In this document: positions 1-8,547 of the stretch, in pieces
How the letters are laid out: the number at the start of each line of letters is the position of its first letter
How positions within the stretch are numbered: the first letter of the stretch is position 1
Assembly: GCF_001975825.1 (NCBI RefSeq)
Contig: NZ_MTKN01000026.1
Span: forward strand, 43,873-107,872
Direction of reading: 5' to 3'
Origin: [Flexibacter] sp. ATCC 35208
Lineage (GTDB): Bacteria > Bacteroidota > Bacteroidia > Chitinophagales > Chitinophagaceae
DNA length: 64,000 bases
Translations under genes and position numbers: made by a program
The notes under the pieces: generated by a model
The model's input: only the letters and a program-made list of their open reading frames with translations
The model's database searches: none
What the model was told of the DNA's origin: nothing

Positions 1-19
1 ATCCCAACCTACATTTAAC

Positions 20-1030
20 ATGAGAAAACTAGCAAGTATCCAAAGGATCAAAAAACTGGAACCTATCGAAGGTGCTGATGCCATAGAGAAAGCCTATGTG
101 CTTGGCTGGCAGTTAGTCGTAAAGAAAGATGAATTTAACCCCGGTGATCTCTGCATCTATTGCGAGATCGATAGTTTGATGCACCCTAAACCCGAATTTG
201 AATTCTTACGAGCCAGAGGCATGCGCATCAAGACTGCAAGACTGAGAGGCCAGATCTCCCAGGGCATTGCTTTCCCTCTCTCCTACCTGCCTGCAGGTTT
301 TGAAGTGGAGGAAGGCGCTGATTGCACCGATGCACTGGGCATTACCAAATACGACCCTCCTATGCCTGCGTGTCTGAATGGCGTGGCGAAAGGCCCCTTC
401 CCCGGTTTTATACCCAAAACGGATGAGACCCGGGTACAGGTATTGCAGGATATACTCGACAAATACGTTGGCGAGACCTGCTACATCACTGAAAAGCTGG
501 ATGGTAGCTCTACCACTTACTTCATCAACAATGGTGAATTCGGCGTATGTAGCCGTAACCTGGAATTACTGGAAGATAGTGAGAACAGTCTATGGAAAGT
601 AGCCAGAGAGCAGGATATTGAAAACAAACTTCGATCACTGAATGGCAACTATGCCTTCCAGGGAGAAATGATTGGCGAAGGTATACAGGGTAATAAACTG
701 AAGTTACGCGGGCAGCACATCCGGTTCTTCAATGTATTTGACATAGACAATGCTGCATACCTGGATTTTGATAGATTCACTTCGCTGATGTCTTCACTGG
801 AACTGAGCACTGTACCAGTATTGAGTACGGATTACGTATTAGAAAATGACATTGAGGAGCTGGTAAAGAAAGCCACTATCAGGAGTAGCATCTGTACAGA
901 GGCATGGGCGGAGGGCATCGTTATCCGTCCTGTAAAAGAACGGATAGAGTTGTACAACAATCATTTTGTACATAGCAGGGTGACCTTCAAAGCTATCAAT
1001 CCTGAATTCCTTTTAAAATATGGTGAATAG
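20..1030 (+). CDS. ATP-dependent RNA ligase, DRB0094/Rnl5-like
   Basis: A 336-residue protein that should seal nicked or broken RNA by the covalent nucleotidyltransferase mechanism. The N-terminal ~110 residues look like the OB-fold extension typical of the Deinococcus DraRnl type. The catalytic core follows: motif I is in ITEKLDGSS, near residue 160, where the Lys would take AMP; motif IV is EGIVIRP and motif V is TFKAIN near the C-terminus. Length fits that family. It starts 19 bases into the window, so its upstream partner or promoter is not seen. The next gene is convergent, with a hairpin between the two. Ligase assignment rests on motifs and is firm; the RNA substrate in the cell is unknown. 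Confidence 0.85.
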   Translation: MRKLASIQRIKKLEPIEGADAIEKAYVLGWQLVVKKDEFNPGDLCIYCEIDSLMHPKPEFEFLRARGMRIKTARLRGQISQGIAFPLSYLPAGFEVEEGADCTDALGITKYDPPMPACLNGVAKGPFPGFIPKTDETRVQVLQDILDKYVGETCYITEKLDGSSTTYFINNGEFGVCSRNLELLEDSENSLWKVAREQDIENKLRSLNGNYAFQGEMIGEGIQGNKLKLRGQHIRFFNVFDIDNAAYLDFDRFTSLMSSLELSTVPVLSTDYVLENDIEELVKKATIRSSICTEAWAEGIVIRPVKERIELYNNHFVHSRVTFKAINPEFLLKYGE

Positions 1031-1038
1031 TTTTTTTA

Positions 1039-1070
1039 GGGGGTATCAAAGTATGATACTCCCTTCTTTT
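1039..1070 (+). terminator. Rho-independent terminator after the RNA ligase
   Basis: A 10-pair stem (1039-1048 with 1054-1063, one G-U pair) with a five-base loop is followed by TTCTTTT. It lies between two convergent genes and overlaps the stop codon region of the minus-strand Ppx gene. The T-rich tail is on the plus strand only, so it mainly serves the ligase transcript. Confidence 0.6.
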
Positions 1071-1978
1071 GGTTCCCTGATGTAATCATCCAGGAGACCG
1101 GCTAAAACGCCCATCTTAAGGTCATAAGTAGAAAGGCTTAATTGCTGTAAGTTCAACTGCTCCAATACATAATCCGTAATGATAGCAGCAATGACGATCA
1201 TATCTACACGCAGGGAAATTAAGCCTTTCATATTTGCACGTTCACTGTGTGTAGCATGAATTAACCTTTTAGAAATTGCTTTGTATCTATCTATATCCAA
1301 ACCCGCTGAAGCCACCTCCCCTATTTCATTTCCATCATTCAATAACGCAGCAAATGATTCAAAAGCACCCGCAGAACCTACTAGCAAAGAAGGCTTGTAT
1401 TGTGCACACGCCTCTTTTAAATCAGGTAATGTATTGTGTAAATGATCTATAATAGACTGATGCTCCGTATCACTCAACGGATCTGAATGAAAATAAGCCT
1501 GCATCAACCTGGCTGCGCCTATGTTATAGCTTTTCTTCCAGAGCGCCTTTTCCGGATTACAGATAATAAACTCCGTACTTCCCCCACCAATATCCATCAC
1601 AAGGGTCGTTTGTTTTATCAGGCCAGTTGCCATCACCCCGCTGAATATATATCCTGCTTCTGCTTCGCCGGTAATCACTTCTATATGAATCCCAATCTCT
1701 GCTGCTTTAGCTACAAATTCCTGCCCGTTTTCTGCACTACGTACGGCAGATGTAGCCACTGCTTTGATCGTATCTACTTTATAATTGTCAATGGTAGCTT
1801 TGAATTGCCTGAGCGTACGAATGCCCCTTTCCATTGCCTCCGGTATGATCATATTTTGATTGATCCTTCCCTCCCCTAACAATACCGGTGCAGTCGTTTT
1901 ATATAAAATCTGATCTACACCTTCTGCTATCAGCAAATGAAATGTATTTGTACCCAGGTCTATTACTGCATATCTCAT
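1046..1978 (-). CDS. Ppx/GppA family phosphatase (exopolyphosphatase-like)
   Basis: A 310-residue member of the actin-like ATPase fold, expected to hydrolyse polyphosphate or pppGpp in the cytoplasm. The start MRYAVIDLGTNTFHLLIAEG is the phosphate-1 motif of the family; a second glycine-rich motif, VMDIGGGSTEF, comes near residue 128, and LLVGSAGAFES near residue 200. It is the short form (about 300 residues) without the extra C-terminal HD-like domain of E. coli GppA and Ppx, which is common in Bacteroidota. It is monocistronic and convergent with the RNA ligase. Whether polyphosphate or (p)ppGpp is the main substrate cannot be read from the sequence. Confidence 0.88.
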   Translation of the reverse strand: MRYAVIDLGTNTFHLLIAEGVDQILYKTTAPVLLGEGRINQNMIIPEAMERGIRTLRQFKATIDNYKVDTIKAVATSAVRSAENGQEFVAKAAEIGIHIEVITGEAEAGYIFSGVMATGLIKQTTLVMDIGGGSTEFIICNPEKALWKKSYNIGAARLMQAYFHSDPLSDTEHQSIIDHLHNTLPDLKEACAQYKPSLLVGSAGAFESFAALLNDGNEIGEVASAGLDIDRYKAISKRLIHATHSERANMKGLISLRVDMIVIAAIITDYVLEQLNLQQLSLSTYDLKMGVLAGLLDDYIREPKEGSIIL

Positions 1979-2048
1979 ATCCTACCCTTTAAATATTGCA
2001 AAAGATATAAAAATTCTCTTTAATTTAGGTTGTAGACACATATTCTAT

Positions 2049-3506
2049 ATGAAATCAACTTCCGTTTTTGTTTGCTCACTGCTCTTTTGTATTCATTCTT
2101 TCGCCCAGCAGTTCAGCGTCAGTTTTCCCGACAGCCTGCTTTCCACACCATTCACCGGCAGCATTCTCGTTTATCTTTCCAAAACTTCGAAGGAACCCCG
2201 CCAGGCCTCCTCACTTCTGGATAACGCCCCCTGTGTAAGGATAAATGTAGAAAATATCAATCCCGGAGAATCGGTCCTGATCCAGGCAAGTGCACTCACC
2301 TTTCCTGTTCCATTGCCTGACCTCGAACGGGGAGAATACTATGTGCAGGTAGTATGGGATCGCAACCTGGGCGGACAATTCATTGGGCAGTCCCCCGGTA
2401 ATTTATATAGCACTTCGCGAAAAATACGGTTGCGCTATCAAAGTCAGGAGACCTTCAGCATCCAGGCGGATCACATCATCCCTGCATATACCTTTACGGA
2501 GACTGATTACATCAAAGAACTAAAGGTACCTTCTAAATTGCTGAGTGATTTCCATCAAACACCTTATTCTTTGAATGCAGCGATCCGGTTACCAAAGGAA
2601 TATTATACTTCGCCTAAGCGAAAGTTTCCCGTCAAGTTTGTGATATTTGGATTTACTGGTAACTATCATTATTTCTCCGGGTATCCGAATCCGATGGAAC
2701 CCATAGATACCATACCGTGTATAGGCGTATACCTGGATGGAAATTGTCCATTAGGGCATAGTGTATATGCGAACAGTGATAACAATGGACCATGGGCGGA
2801 TGCATTGATTAAAGAATTCATTCCTCAGCTGGAAAAAACGTATCGTTGTAATGGAGCGCGCTTCCTGCATGGCCATAGTAGCGGTGGTTGGAGTGTATTA
2901 TGGTTACAGACACAGTATCCCGATCAGTTTACAGCCTGCTGGTCCAGCTCTCCTGATCCGGTAGATTTTCATAGTTTTCAGAAGATAGATTTATATGCGC
3001 ATGAGAACATGTATTATGACAAGGATAGTACGTTACGTCCTTTAGGTACTATTGCAGGACAGGTACCATGGATCTATATGCGGAATGCATACCAGATGGA
3101 AACGGTGATCTATAGAGGAGAACAGATGCATTCATTTGATGCGGTATTTGGGCCCAAAGGACCGGATGGAAGTCCGCTGCGATTGGTAGAGCCATATAAA
3201 GGGGAGATAGATTCAGCCGTGTTCAATCATTGGAAGAAATATGATATATCTGCTTATCTGGTGAAAAACTGGGAGCAGGTAAAAAATAAATTGGATGGTA
3301 AGATAAGAATTACGGTAGGGAACCAGGATAATTTTCTACTGAACTACCCGATTAGAATGATGGAAAAGAAAATGAAGGAACTGAAGGCGGGTATTGATTT
3401 TGTATATTATCCGGGAGATCATTTCACCGTGCAGACGCCACAATGGGTCAAGGAGGGGAATTTATTTTTTGAGGGGAAATACCAGGAATGGTTGAAGAAG
3501 AAATAA
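2049..3506 (+). CDS. Secreted alpha/beta-hydrolase, esterase-like
   Basis: A 485-residue protein with an N-terminal signal peptide (hydrophobic segment ending SFAQQ near residue 21), so it should act in the periplasm or outside the cell. The first ~160 residues form an unidentified beta-rich domain. The second half looks like the esterase D-type alpha/beta-hydrolase fold, with GHSSGG near residue 276 as the nucleophile elbow and a candidate catalytic His in PGDHFTVQT close to the C-terminus. The substrate is unknown; ferric-siderophore, acyl-sugar and feruloyl esterases are all plausible. It is transcribed alone. The last codons and stop are repeated twice more downstream, see the repeat at 3491. 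Confidence 0.7.
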   Translation: MKSTSVFVCSLLFCIHSFAQQFSVSFPDSLLSTPFTGSILVYLSKTSKEPRQASSLLDNAPCVRINVENINPGESVLIQASALTFPVPLPDLERGEYYVQVVWDRNLGGQFIGQSPGNLYSTSRKIRLRYQSQETFSIQADHIIPAYTFTETDYIKELKVPSKLLSDFHQTPYSLNAAIRLPKEYYTSPKRKFPVKFVIFGFTGNYHYFSGYPNPMEPIDTIPCIGVYLDGNCPLGHSVYANSDNNGPWADALIKEFIPQLEKTYRCNGARFLHGHSSGGWSVLWLQTQYPDQFTACWSSSPDPVDFHSFQKIDLYAHENMYYDKDSTLRPLGTIAGQVPWIYMRNAYQMETVIYRGEQMHSFDAVFGPKGPDGSPLRLVEPYKGEIDSAVFNHWKKYDISAYLVKNWEQVKNKLDGKIRITVGNQDNFLLNYPIRMMEKKMKELKAGIDFVYYPGDHFTVQTPQWVKEGNLFFEGKYQEWLKKK

Positions 3507-3556
3507 TACAAAGTTGAAAAAGAAATAACCCGGGGTTGAAGAAGAAATAATTCGAA
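3491..3556. repeat. Three tandem 22-bp copies of the esterase gene tail
   Basis: Units start at 3491, 3513 and 3535 with a period of exactly 22 bases. Each begins GTTGAA(G/A)AAGAAATAA. The first unit contains the last codons and stop of the esterase gene; the other two lie after the stop. The copies differ only in their last six or seven bases and one internal A/G change. Confidence 0.8.
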
Positions 3557-3564
3557 GAAAAGAA

Positions 3565-3605
3565 GCTACTTTTTAAAACTTTTAAAAGGTAGCCTCCTCT
3601 TTTTT
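3565..3605 (+). terminator. Terminator hairpin after the esterase gene
   Basis: GCTAC (3565-3569) pairs with GTAGC (3589-3593), and the TTTTTAAAA/TTTTAAAAG sequence inside extends the stem. The hairpin is followed by CTCCTCTTTTTT. It lies directly before the stop codon of the convergent alcohol dehydrogenase remnant. Confidence 0.6.
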
Positions 3606-4191
3606 ACAAACTACTCATATCAATCACAAACCTGTACAACACATCCCCTTTCTCCAACCGTTCAAAAGCGGTCTGTATATCCTGTATCTTAATCACCTCT
3701 ACATCAGAGACAATTTTATGCTCCGCACAGAAGTTCAGCATCTCCTGCGTTTGTGCCAGTCCGCCAGCACCTGATCCAGCTACAACTTTATTGCCGGCAG
3801 CCAGACTGAAGGAAGGAATAGACCAGGGTTTTGCAGGCATCCCCACATTGATATAAACCCCATTTGTTTTTAATGCAGCGATGTAAGGATTGATATCATG
3901 ATCAGCAGCGACCGTGTCGATGATAAAATGAAATGAGCGCTGTACTGATTTGAATTGTTCTTCATCGGTAGTGACTACAAAATGATGTGCACCTAGTTTT
4001 AAAGCGGCTTCTTTTTTACGGACAGAAGAACTAAGTACAGTTACTTCTGCACCAAAAGCTACGGCAAATTTCACTGCCATATGTCCCAGGCCACCTAAGC
4101 CAACTATAGCTACCTTATGCCCCTTACCTACCTGCCAGTTGCGCAGCGGAGAATAAGTGGTAATACCCGCACATAATAAAGGGACAACCTC
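3604..4191 (-). pseudogene. Truncated zinc-type alcohol dehydrogenase, N-terminal half missing
   Basis: Only the NAD(P)-binding half of a YahK/AdhC-like medium-chain alcohol dehydrogenase remains. An ATG at 4080 opens a 158-residue frame, but the homologous frame continues upstream to 4191 (EVVPLLCAGITTYSPLRNW, then the Rossmann motif VGLGGLGHM) and stops at an in-frame TAA at 4192-4194. The family is about 350 residues long; the missing ~180 hold the GroES-like domain with the catalytic zinc ligands, so the product cannot be an active enzyme. The break coincides with a 15-base palindrome (4192-4206, TTAGAAA-C-TTTCTAA). The rest of the frame is clean, so the deletion may be fairly recent. Confidence 0.8.
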
Positions 4192-4206
4192 TTAGAAACT
4201 TTCTAA
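4192..4206. repeat. Perfect short palindrome at the break of the dehydrogenase remnant
   Basis: TTAGAAA-C-TTTCTAA, two 7-base arms around one base. It begins exactly where homology of the truncated dehydrogenase ends and supplies the in-frame stop. It may be a deletion scar or an operator for the gene starting at 4269; the sequence does not decide. Confidence 0.5.
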
Positions 4207-4252
4207 AAATAATTTTACCCCCTCCTGACATAGGGCTGTCATACCCGGTTTA

Positions 4253-4260
4253 TAGCTTTG
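4253..4260 (+). promoter_or_regulatory. Candidate -7 promoter element (TAGCTTTG) of the DUF1761 operon
   Basis: TAGCTTTG matches the Bacteroidota -7 consensus TAnnTTTG and lies 8 bases before the ATG at 4269, which would give an almost leaderless transcript. No good TTTG -33 partner is seen at the expected spacing, so this is tentative. Confidence 0.35.
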
Positions 4261-4268
4261 TTGTATAA

Positions 4269-4694
4269 ATGTTAAAATCAATGATCAGTCAATTCGCACA
4301 ATTAAACTGGATAAGCGTTGCCATCGCTTTTGTAGCCTACTCAATCCATGGCGCTCTATGGTTCACCGTATGGTTCCCAAAGCCTTACCGGCGCTCACTG
4401 GGCAAGGAAAATGAAACCCTGCCCAACAAGCCTATCTTCATCGTCGGACCCGCCATTTGCTCACTGGTCATTACCATTACCACTGCCTTGTTGCTGTACG
4501 CGCTACAGATTTCCTCCATAAAAGCAGGCATCGAATTTGGCTTGCTGATCGGCATAGGTTTTCTGGTAGCGAATACCGTGAACATCGCCATCAATCCCAA
4601 TATTCCCAGACCCATTCTGTACGGCATCATTAGCGGCAGCTATCATTTAGTGGGTATTTTGATTGTAAATGCGATCTTAATTGCGATGAAATAA
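4269..4694 (+). CDS. DUF1761 family small membrane protein
   Basis: A 141-residue protein with about four hydrophobic segments (roughly residues 13-33, 55-77, 85-105 and 118-138). The N-terminal pattern of a small membrane protein with ALWFTVWFPKPYRRSLG matches the DUF1761 family, whose biochemical function is unknown to me. The stop codon overlaps the next start as TAATG at 4692-4696, so the two genes are translationally coupled and share one transcript. The coupling gives no clear functional hint. Confidence 0.7.
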   Translation: MLKSMISQFAQLNWISVAIAFVAYSIHGALWFTVWFPKPYRRSLGKENETLPNKPIFIVGPAICSLVITITTALLLYALQISSIKAGIEFGLLIGIGFLVANTVNIAINPNIPRPILYGIISGSYHLVGILIVNAILIAMK

Positions 4695-5233
4695 TGGAAA
4701 CATTTTGCCCGGCCAACAGGCAGGAATGGCGCCAATGGCTACAGGAGAACCATAGTAGTGCGCCATTCATCTGGCTCGTATATTACAAAAAGCAGGCAAA
4801 CCGGTCTACCCTCACCTGGAGCGAAGCCGTAGACGAAGCCCTCTGTTTTGGATGGATCGACAGTACGGCAAGAACTATCGATGAAGAAAAATTCATGCAG
4901 TTCTTCACAAAAAGAAAGCCCACCAGTGTCTGGTCCAAAATCAACAAAGAAAAAGTAAAACGACTCATAGCCACCGGACTCATGATGCCTGCCGGCCATC
5001 AATGTATCCACCTGGCCAGGCAAAATGGGTCATGGTCTATACTCGACGAAGTAGAAGAGCTAAAGATACCCAAAGACCTGGAGAAAGCTTTTAAATCCAG
5101 AAGGGGTTCAAAGGCTCATTTCACGGGTTTAAGCAGGTCAGTGCAAAAAAATTATCTGCAAAAACTGGTACTGGCAAAACGACCGGAAACCCGGTTAAAA
5201 AGGATTCAGGAAATAGTCAACTTAGGTGGGTGA
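4694..5233 (+). CDS. YdeI/OmpD-associated family protein
   Basis: A 179-residue soluble protein. The core ALCFGWIDSTARTIDEEKF, followed by a basic segment (FTKRKPTSVWSKINKEKV), is the signature of the YdeI/OmpD-associated family; a short C-terminal helical segment (YLQKLVLAKRPETRLKRIQE) is also typical. No signal peptide is seen. The molecular function of the family is poorly known. Its start overlaps the stop of the DUF1761 gene by one base. It is followed by 94 bases, then the acyltransferase gene on the same strand. Confidence 0.75.
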   Translation: METFCPANRQEWRQWLQENHSSAPFIWLVYYKKQANRSTLTWSEAVDEALCFGWIDSTARTIDEEKFMQFFTKRKPTSVWSKINKEKVKRLIATGLMMPAGHQCIHLARQNGSWSILDEVEELKIPKDLEKAFKSRRGSKAHFTGLSRSVQKNYLQKLVLAKRPETRLKRIQEIVNLGG

Positions 5234-5327
5234 ACAAAATCGTTCGCTCACCTTTTTATATTTATTCTCAGAAATTATTAAATACTATTAAATTGCCATA
5301 CATTTACTCCATAAACTTTAGAAGAAA

Positions 5328-6224
5328 TTGTCCTTTACCTATTACCTTTTACAATTTGCTACTTACGGTCTGGCGCTATTACCGTTTAGAGTATTGTACC
5401 TGCTTTCAGACGTCGTGTACGTTCTGTTATATCATGTTCTTTCTTACAGGAAAAAAGTTGTCATGAATAATCTTCGTGCGTCGTTCCCTGATAAGTCGGA
5501 AAAAGAGCTGACAGCAATCTGCAAGGAATTTTATCATTATCTCTGCGACATGTTCCTCGAAACGTTCAAGACGCTTGTCATCAGCAAAGAGACCATGTTA
5601 AAACGCTGTGTTTTTACACCGGACACCATCGCCCTCTTTAACAAGCTGGCCGAAGAGGAGAAAAGTGTAATACTGGTAATGGGGCACAAAGGTAACTGGG
5701 AATGGGCAGGCAATTCATTCAGCATTCTGCTCAAACAGCAATTGTATGTGATTTATCATCCGCTGTCCAACAAAAATCTGGATGCCCTGATGTATAAAAT
5801 GCGTACCCGTTTTGGCACAAAGCTGATCGCCATGCAGGATACATTCCGCGAAATGGTAAAGAACAGGAAGGAAATAAACGCCACCGCATTCATCGCCGAT
5901 CAGTCACCACAACCCGCTACGGCTCACTGGATGGCCTTCTTAAACCAGGATACCCCCGTATTTAAGGGAACAGAAAAGATCGCGCAGAAAATGAACTACC
6001 CGGTAGTGTATGTAACAGTGAACAAAGTGAAAAGGGGCTACTACTCCGTAGAAGCTTCCATGCTGGTAGAAGCACCAACGAACGAGCCAGAAGGCGCTAT
6101 CACAGAGATCCATACCCATAAACTGGAACAGGATATCATTGCCCAGCCAGCCACCTGGCTCTGGTCTCACAGAAGATGGAAACACAAACGCCAACCACAA
6201 CCTATAGCGGTACCGACCATATAA
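5328..6224 (+). CDS. Lysophospholipid/lipid A acyltransferase, LpxL/HtrB family
   Basis: A 298-residue membrane-attached acyltransferase. An N-terminal hydrophobic segment (residues ~4-30) is followed by NNLRASFPDKSEKEL, typical of the HtrB/LpxL family. The catalytic region is GHKGNWEWAG near residue 120, with the conserved His and Glu of the H-x4-E motif. It probably adds a secondary acyl chain to lipid A or another envelope lipid. The reading frame opens after a TAG at 5319 and the only start that keeps the membrane segment is TTG at 5328; the first ATG in frame (5463) would remove it. The gene lies 37 bases before a fatty acid desaturase, which suggests a joint role in envelope lipid composition. 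Confidence 0.82.
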   Translation: MSFTYYLLQFATYGLALLPFRVLYLLSDVVYVLLYHVLSYRKKVVMNNLRASFPDKSEKELTAICKEFYHYLCDMFLETFKTLVISKETMLKRCVFTPDTIALFNKLAEEEKSVILVMGHKGNWEWAGNSFSILLKQQLYVIYHPLSNKNLDALMYKMRTRFGTKLIAMQDTFREMVKNRKEINATAFIADQSPQPATAHWMAFLNQDTPVFKGTEKIAQKMNYPVVYVTVNKVKRGYYSVEASMLVEAPTNEPEGAITEIHTHKLEQDIIAQPATWLWSHRRWKHKRQPQPIAVPTI

Positions 6225-6261
6225 TTTCTAATTATACCACAACGTTAAAATTATTCATTCT

Positions 6262-7293
6262 ATGCGCGAAGGGAAAGACCTTATCCTGGCAACAAAACCA
6301 TATGCCAATGAAATCAGGTCCAGGAGCTGGTTCCACCTCACTACAACTTTGGGGTTGCTGATACTGGCATTGACGGGCACGCTGGTATTGCCATATTTTA
6401 TTTTAAGGCTGGCGGCCAGCATTTTTGCGGGTTTACTGATTGTGCGGACATTCGTCATTTACCACGATCATCAGCACCATACAATATTACATAATTCAAA
6501 ACCGGCAGAAGCCATCATGGTTCTTTTCGGGATCTATGTACTGGCACCTACCAGCATCTGGAAAAGATCTCACGATTATCATCATAAACATAATTCAAAA
6601 CTGTTCAGTGCCAGCATTGGCTCTTATCCCATTGCTACCAGACAAAAGTTTGAGCAAATGAGTCGTGGAGAAAGAAGGGGATACCTCTTCACCAGGCATC
6701 CGCTCACGATCCTGTGTGGCTACATCTTTATGTTCATGATTGGTATGTGCCTGCAGTCATTTGCAAGTAGTCCCAAAAAGCACCTGGATAGTCTGTTAGC
6801 GCTGGTATTGCATTTCTGCGGTAGCGCGGCGGTGATCTATTTCCTGGGTTGGGAGGCATGGGCGCTGTTCATCCTGATACCTTTTTCCATCGCCTGCTGT
6901 ATGGGAGCATACCTGTTTTATGCCCAGCATAATTTTCCGGGTGTTACATTCAATGATAGTGAGGACTGGTGTTATCATGAGGCCGCGTTATTATCTTCCA
7001 GCTTTATGGTGATGTCACCGTTTATGAACTGGGTAACTGCGAATATCGGGTACCATCATATTCACCATCTGAATGCACGTATTCCATTTTACCGTTTGCC
7101 ACAGGCCATGGCGGAGATTCCGGAGTTGCAACAGGCAAAGACCACCAGTCTGCGGATCAGGGAGGTGATTGCATGTTTAAAGCTCAAAGTATGGGATCCG
7201 GAACTGAAGCGGATGATCACCCTGCGGGAAGCTGCGGCGCTGAAAACACCGGCTTATAAAGTGAATACTCCCCAACCTTTAGGTTTTTCTTAA
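6262..7293 (+). CDS. Membrane fatty acid desaturase
   Basis: A 343-residue integral membrane di-iron enzyme that should introduce a double bond into acyl chains. The three histidine boxes are visible: HDHQHH near residue 70, HDYHHKH near residue 97 and GYHHIHHLN near residue 265. Hydrophobic segments flank them (residues ~30-65, 145-165, 180-225), as in DesA/DesC-type acyl-lipid desaturases. It sits 37 bases after the LpxL-like acyltransferase on the same strand, so the two are likely co-transcribed. Position of the double bond and acyl carrier cannot be inferred. It could also be a sphingolipid or carotenoid-type member, since these share the boxes. Confidence 0.88.
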   Translation: MREGKDLILATKPYANEIRSRSWFHLTTTLGLLILALTGTLVLPYFILRLAASIFAGLLIVRTFVIYHDHQHHTILHNSKPAEAIMVLFGIYVLAPTSIWKRSHDYHHKHNSKLFSASIGSYPIATRQKFEQMSRGERRGYLFTRHPLTILCGYIFMFMIGMCLQSFASSPKKHLDSLLALVLHFCGSAAVIYFLGWEAWALFILIPFSIACCMGAYLFYAQHNFPGVTFNDSEDWCYHEAALLSSSFMVMSPFMNWVTANIGYHHIHHLNARIPFYRLPQAMAEIPELQQAKTTSLRIREVIACLKLKVWDPELKRMITLREAAALKTPAYKVNTPQPLGFS

Positions 7294-7304
7294 CATTTAT
7301 ATTT

Positions 7305-7352
7305 ATGGAAAATGGATTTTCCGGGAATCATGAAAGAAAATCCATTTTCCAT
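7305..7352 (+). promoter_or_regulatory. 17-bp perfect inverted repeat covering the start region of the VWA gene
   Basis: Arms 7305-7321 and 7336-7352 are perfect reverse complements (ATGGAAAATGGATTTTC and its complement) around a 14-base loop. The right arm runs into the ATG at 7351, the likely true start of the VWA gene, and the left arm contains two further ATGs. In RNA this would form a strong hairpin that hides the start codon. There is no T-run, so it is not a terminator. Confidence 0.75.
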
Positions 7353-8547
7353 GAGTCCAAAGTACATTATCCCCATTGGCACCTTTTTCTGTGCGTTATT
7401 CCTGATGGGCGCTGTGCGTAAGCACCCTGTTATGGAATCCTCTCCTTCCCCCGTTATAATTGATTCTCCCCACGCTCAATCTAAAATTCAGGTAGTATTT
7501 GCATTGGATGCAACAGGTAGTATGACCGGTTTGATCGGCGCTGCCAAAGAAAAAATATGGTCTATTGCGGGAAGTCTCGCACAGGCGGAGCCTGCGCCTG
7601 TCATTGAGATAGGTTTAATATTTTACAGGGACAGGGGAGACCAGTTTATTACGAGAAGAGTGGCTTTGTCGGGTGATATGGATGATGTGTATGAGCAGTT
7701 GATGCAGATGAGTGCAGATGGTGGAGGAGATAGTCCGGAGAGTGTGAACCAGGCCTTGAATGAGGCGGTAACGAAGTTTAAATGGGATACGGCGCAAAGC
7801 ACCTACAAGACGGTGTTTTTGGTGGGAGATTGCCCCCCGCATATGGATTACAGGGATGATGTGAAGTACCCGGTAAGTTGTAAGCTGGCTACGCAGAAAG
7901 ATATTGTATTAAACACGATCCTGATGGGGGATAATTATAAAGCGATGCAGGTGTGGAAAGATATAGCACAGTGTAATCAGGGAAGCTTTACGCAGGTAAA
8001 TATGGATGCGAATGATATACAGGTGAATACCCCTTATGATAATCAGATTGCACGGTTATCAGATCAGTTGGATGATAGCAGGCTGTATTATGGTAGTGAA
8101 GATGAGAAAGTGGCCTATTCTGCAAAAGTATCAAAGAGCAAATATATCAGTACGAATGTGGCGGCAAATGTGAAAGCGCAGCGGGCGGAGTATAATGCTA
8201 CAAAAGCGGGGAAGAGTGGGTATTATGGAAAGAAGGAATTGCTGGAGAACTATAAAGATAAATCCGTGAGTGTTGAATCTATAAAAACGGAAGAATTACC
8301 GGAGGAAATGAAGAAGATGACAGTAGTGCAGCGGGAGGAATATTTAAAGAAAAAAGTGGCGGTAAGGGATAGTTTGAACAAGGAGTTAGATAAGTATGTG
8401 AAGATGCGGCAGGCGTATATAGAAAAGGACCTGAAGAGCAGGAAGGCGGAAGATGTAGATAGTTCATTTACGAATAAGATATATAAGAGTATACAGCAAC
8501 AGACGGAGAAGAAGAAAATATATCTGAAGAAGGATGCAAAGTATTAG
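7312..8547 (+). CDS. Secreted or membrane-anchored VWA-domain protein
   Basis: An open frame of 411 codons; the better start is probably the ATG at 7351 (MSPKYIIPIGTFFCALFLMGAV), which puts a signal sequence or membrane anchor at the extreme N-terminus. A von Willebrand factor A domain spans roughly residues 60-240, with the MIDAS motif in FALDATGSM (D-x-T-x-S variant) near residue 65 and a further Asp in GDCPPHMDYRDD. The C-terminal ~150 residues are rich in Lys, Glu and Ala and probably helical. Such proteins often bind partners through a metal ion; the partner here is unknown. The start lies in a strong inverted repeat, so translation may be controlled. No neighbour points to a pathway. 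Confidence 0.72.
   Translation: MDFPGIMKENPFSMSPKYIIPIGTFFCALFLMGAVRKHPVMESSPSPVIIDSPHAQSKIQVVFALDATGSMTGLIGAAKEKIWSIAGSLAQAEPAPVIEIGLIFYRDRGDQFITRRVALSGDMDDVYEQLMQMSADGGGDSPESVNQALNEAVTKFKWDTAQSTYKTVFLVGDCPPHMDYRDDVKYPVSCKLATQKDIVLNTILMGDNYKAMQVWKDIAQCNQGSFTQVNMDANDIQVNTPYDNQIARLSDQLDDSRLYYGSEDEKVAYSAKVSKSKYISTNVAANVKAQRAEYNATKAGKSGYYGKKELLENYKDKSVSVESIKTEELPEEMKKMTVVQREEYLKKKVAVRDSLNKELDKYVKMRQAYIEKDLKSRKAEDVDSSFTNKIYKSIQQQTEKKKIYLKKDAKY

Noticed and set aside
5230..5466. 78-codon plus-strand open frame between the YdeI-like and acyltransferase genes
   Set aside because: It overlaps the acyltransferase start in another frame and has an untypical composition; the acyltransferase frame carries the conserved motifs.
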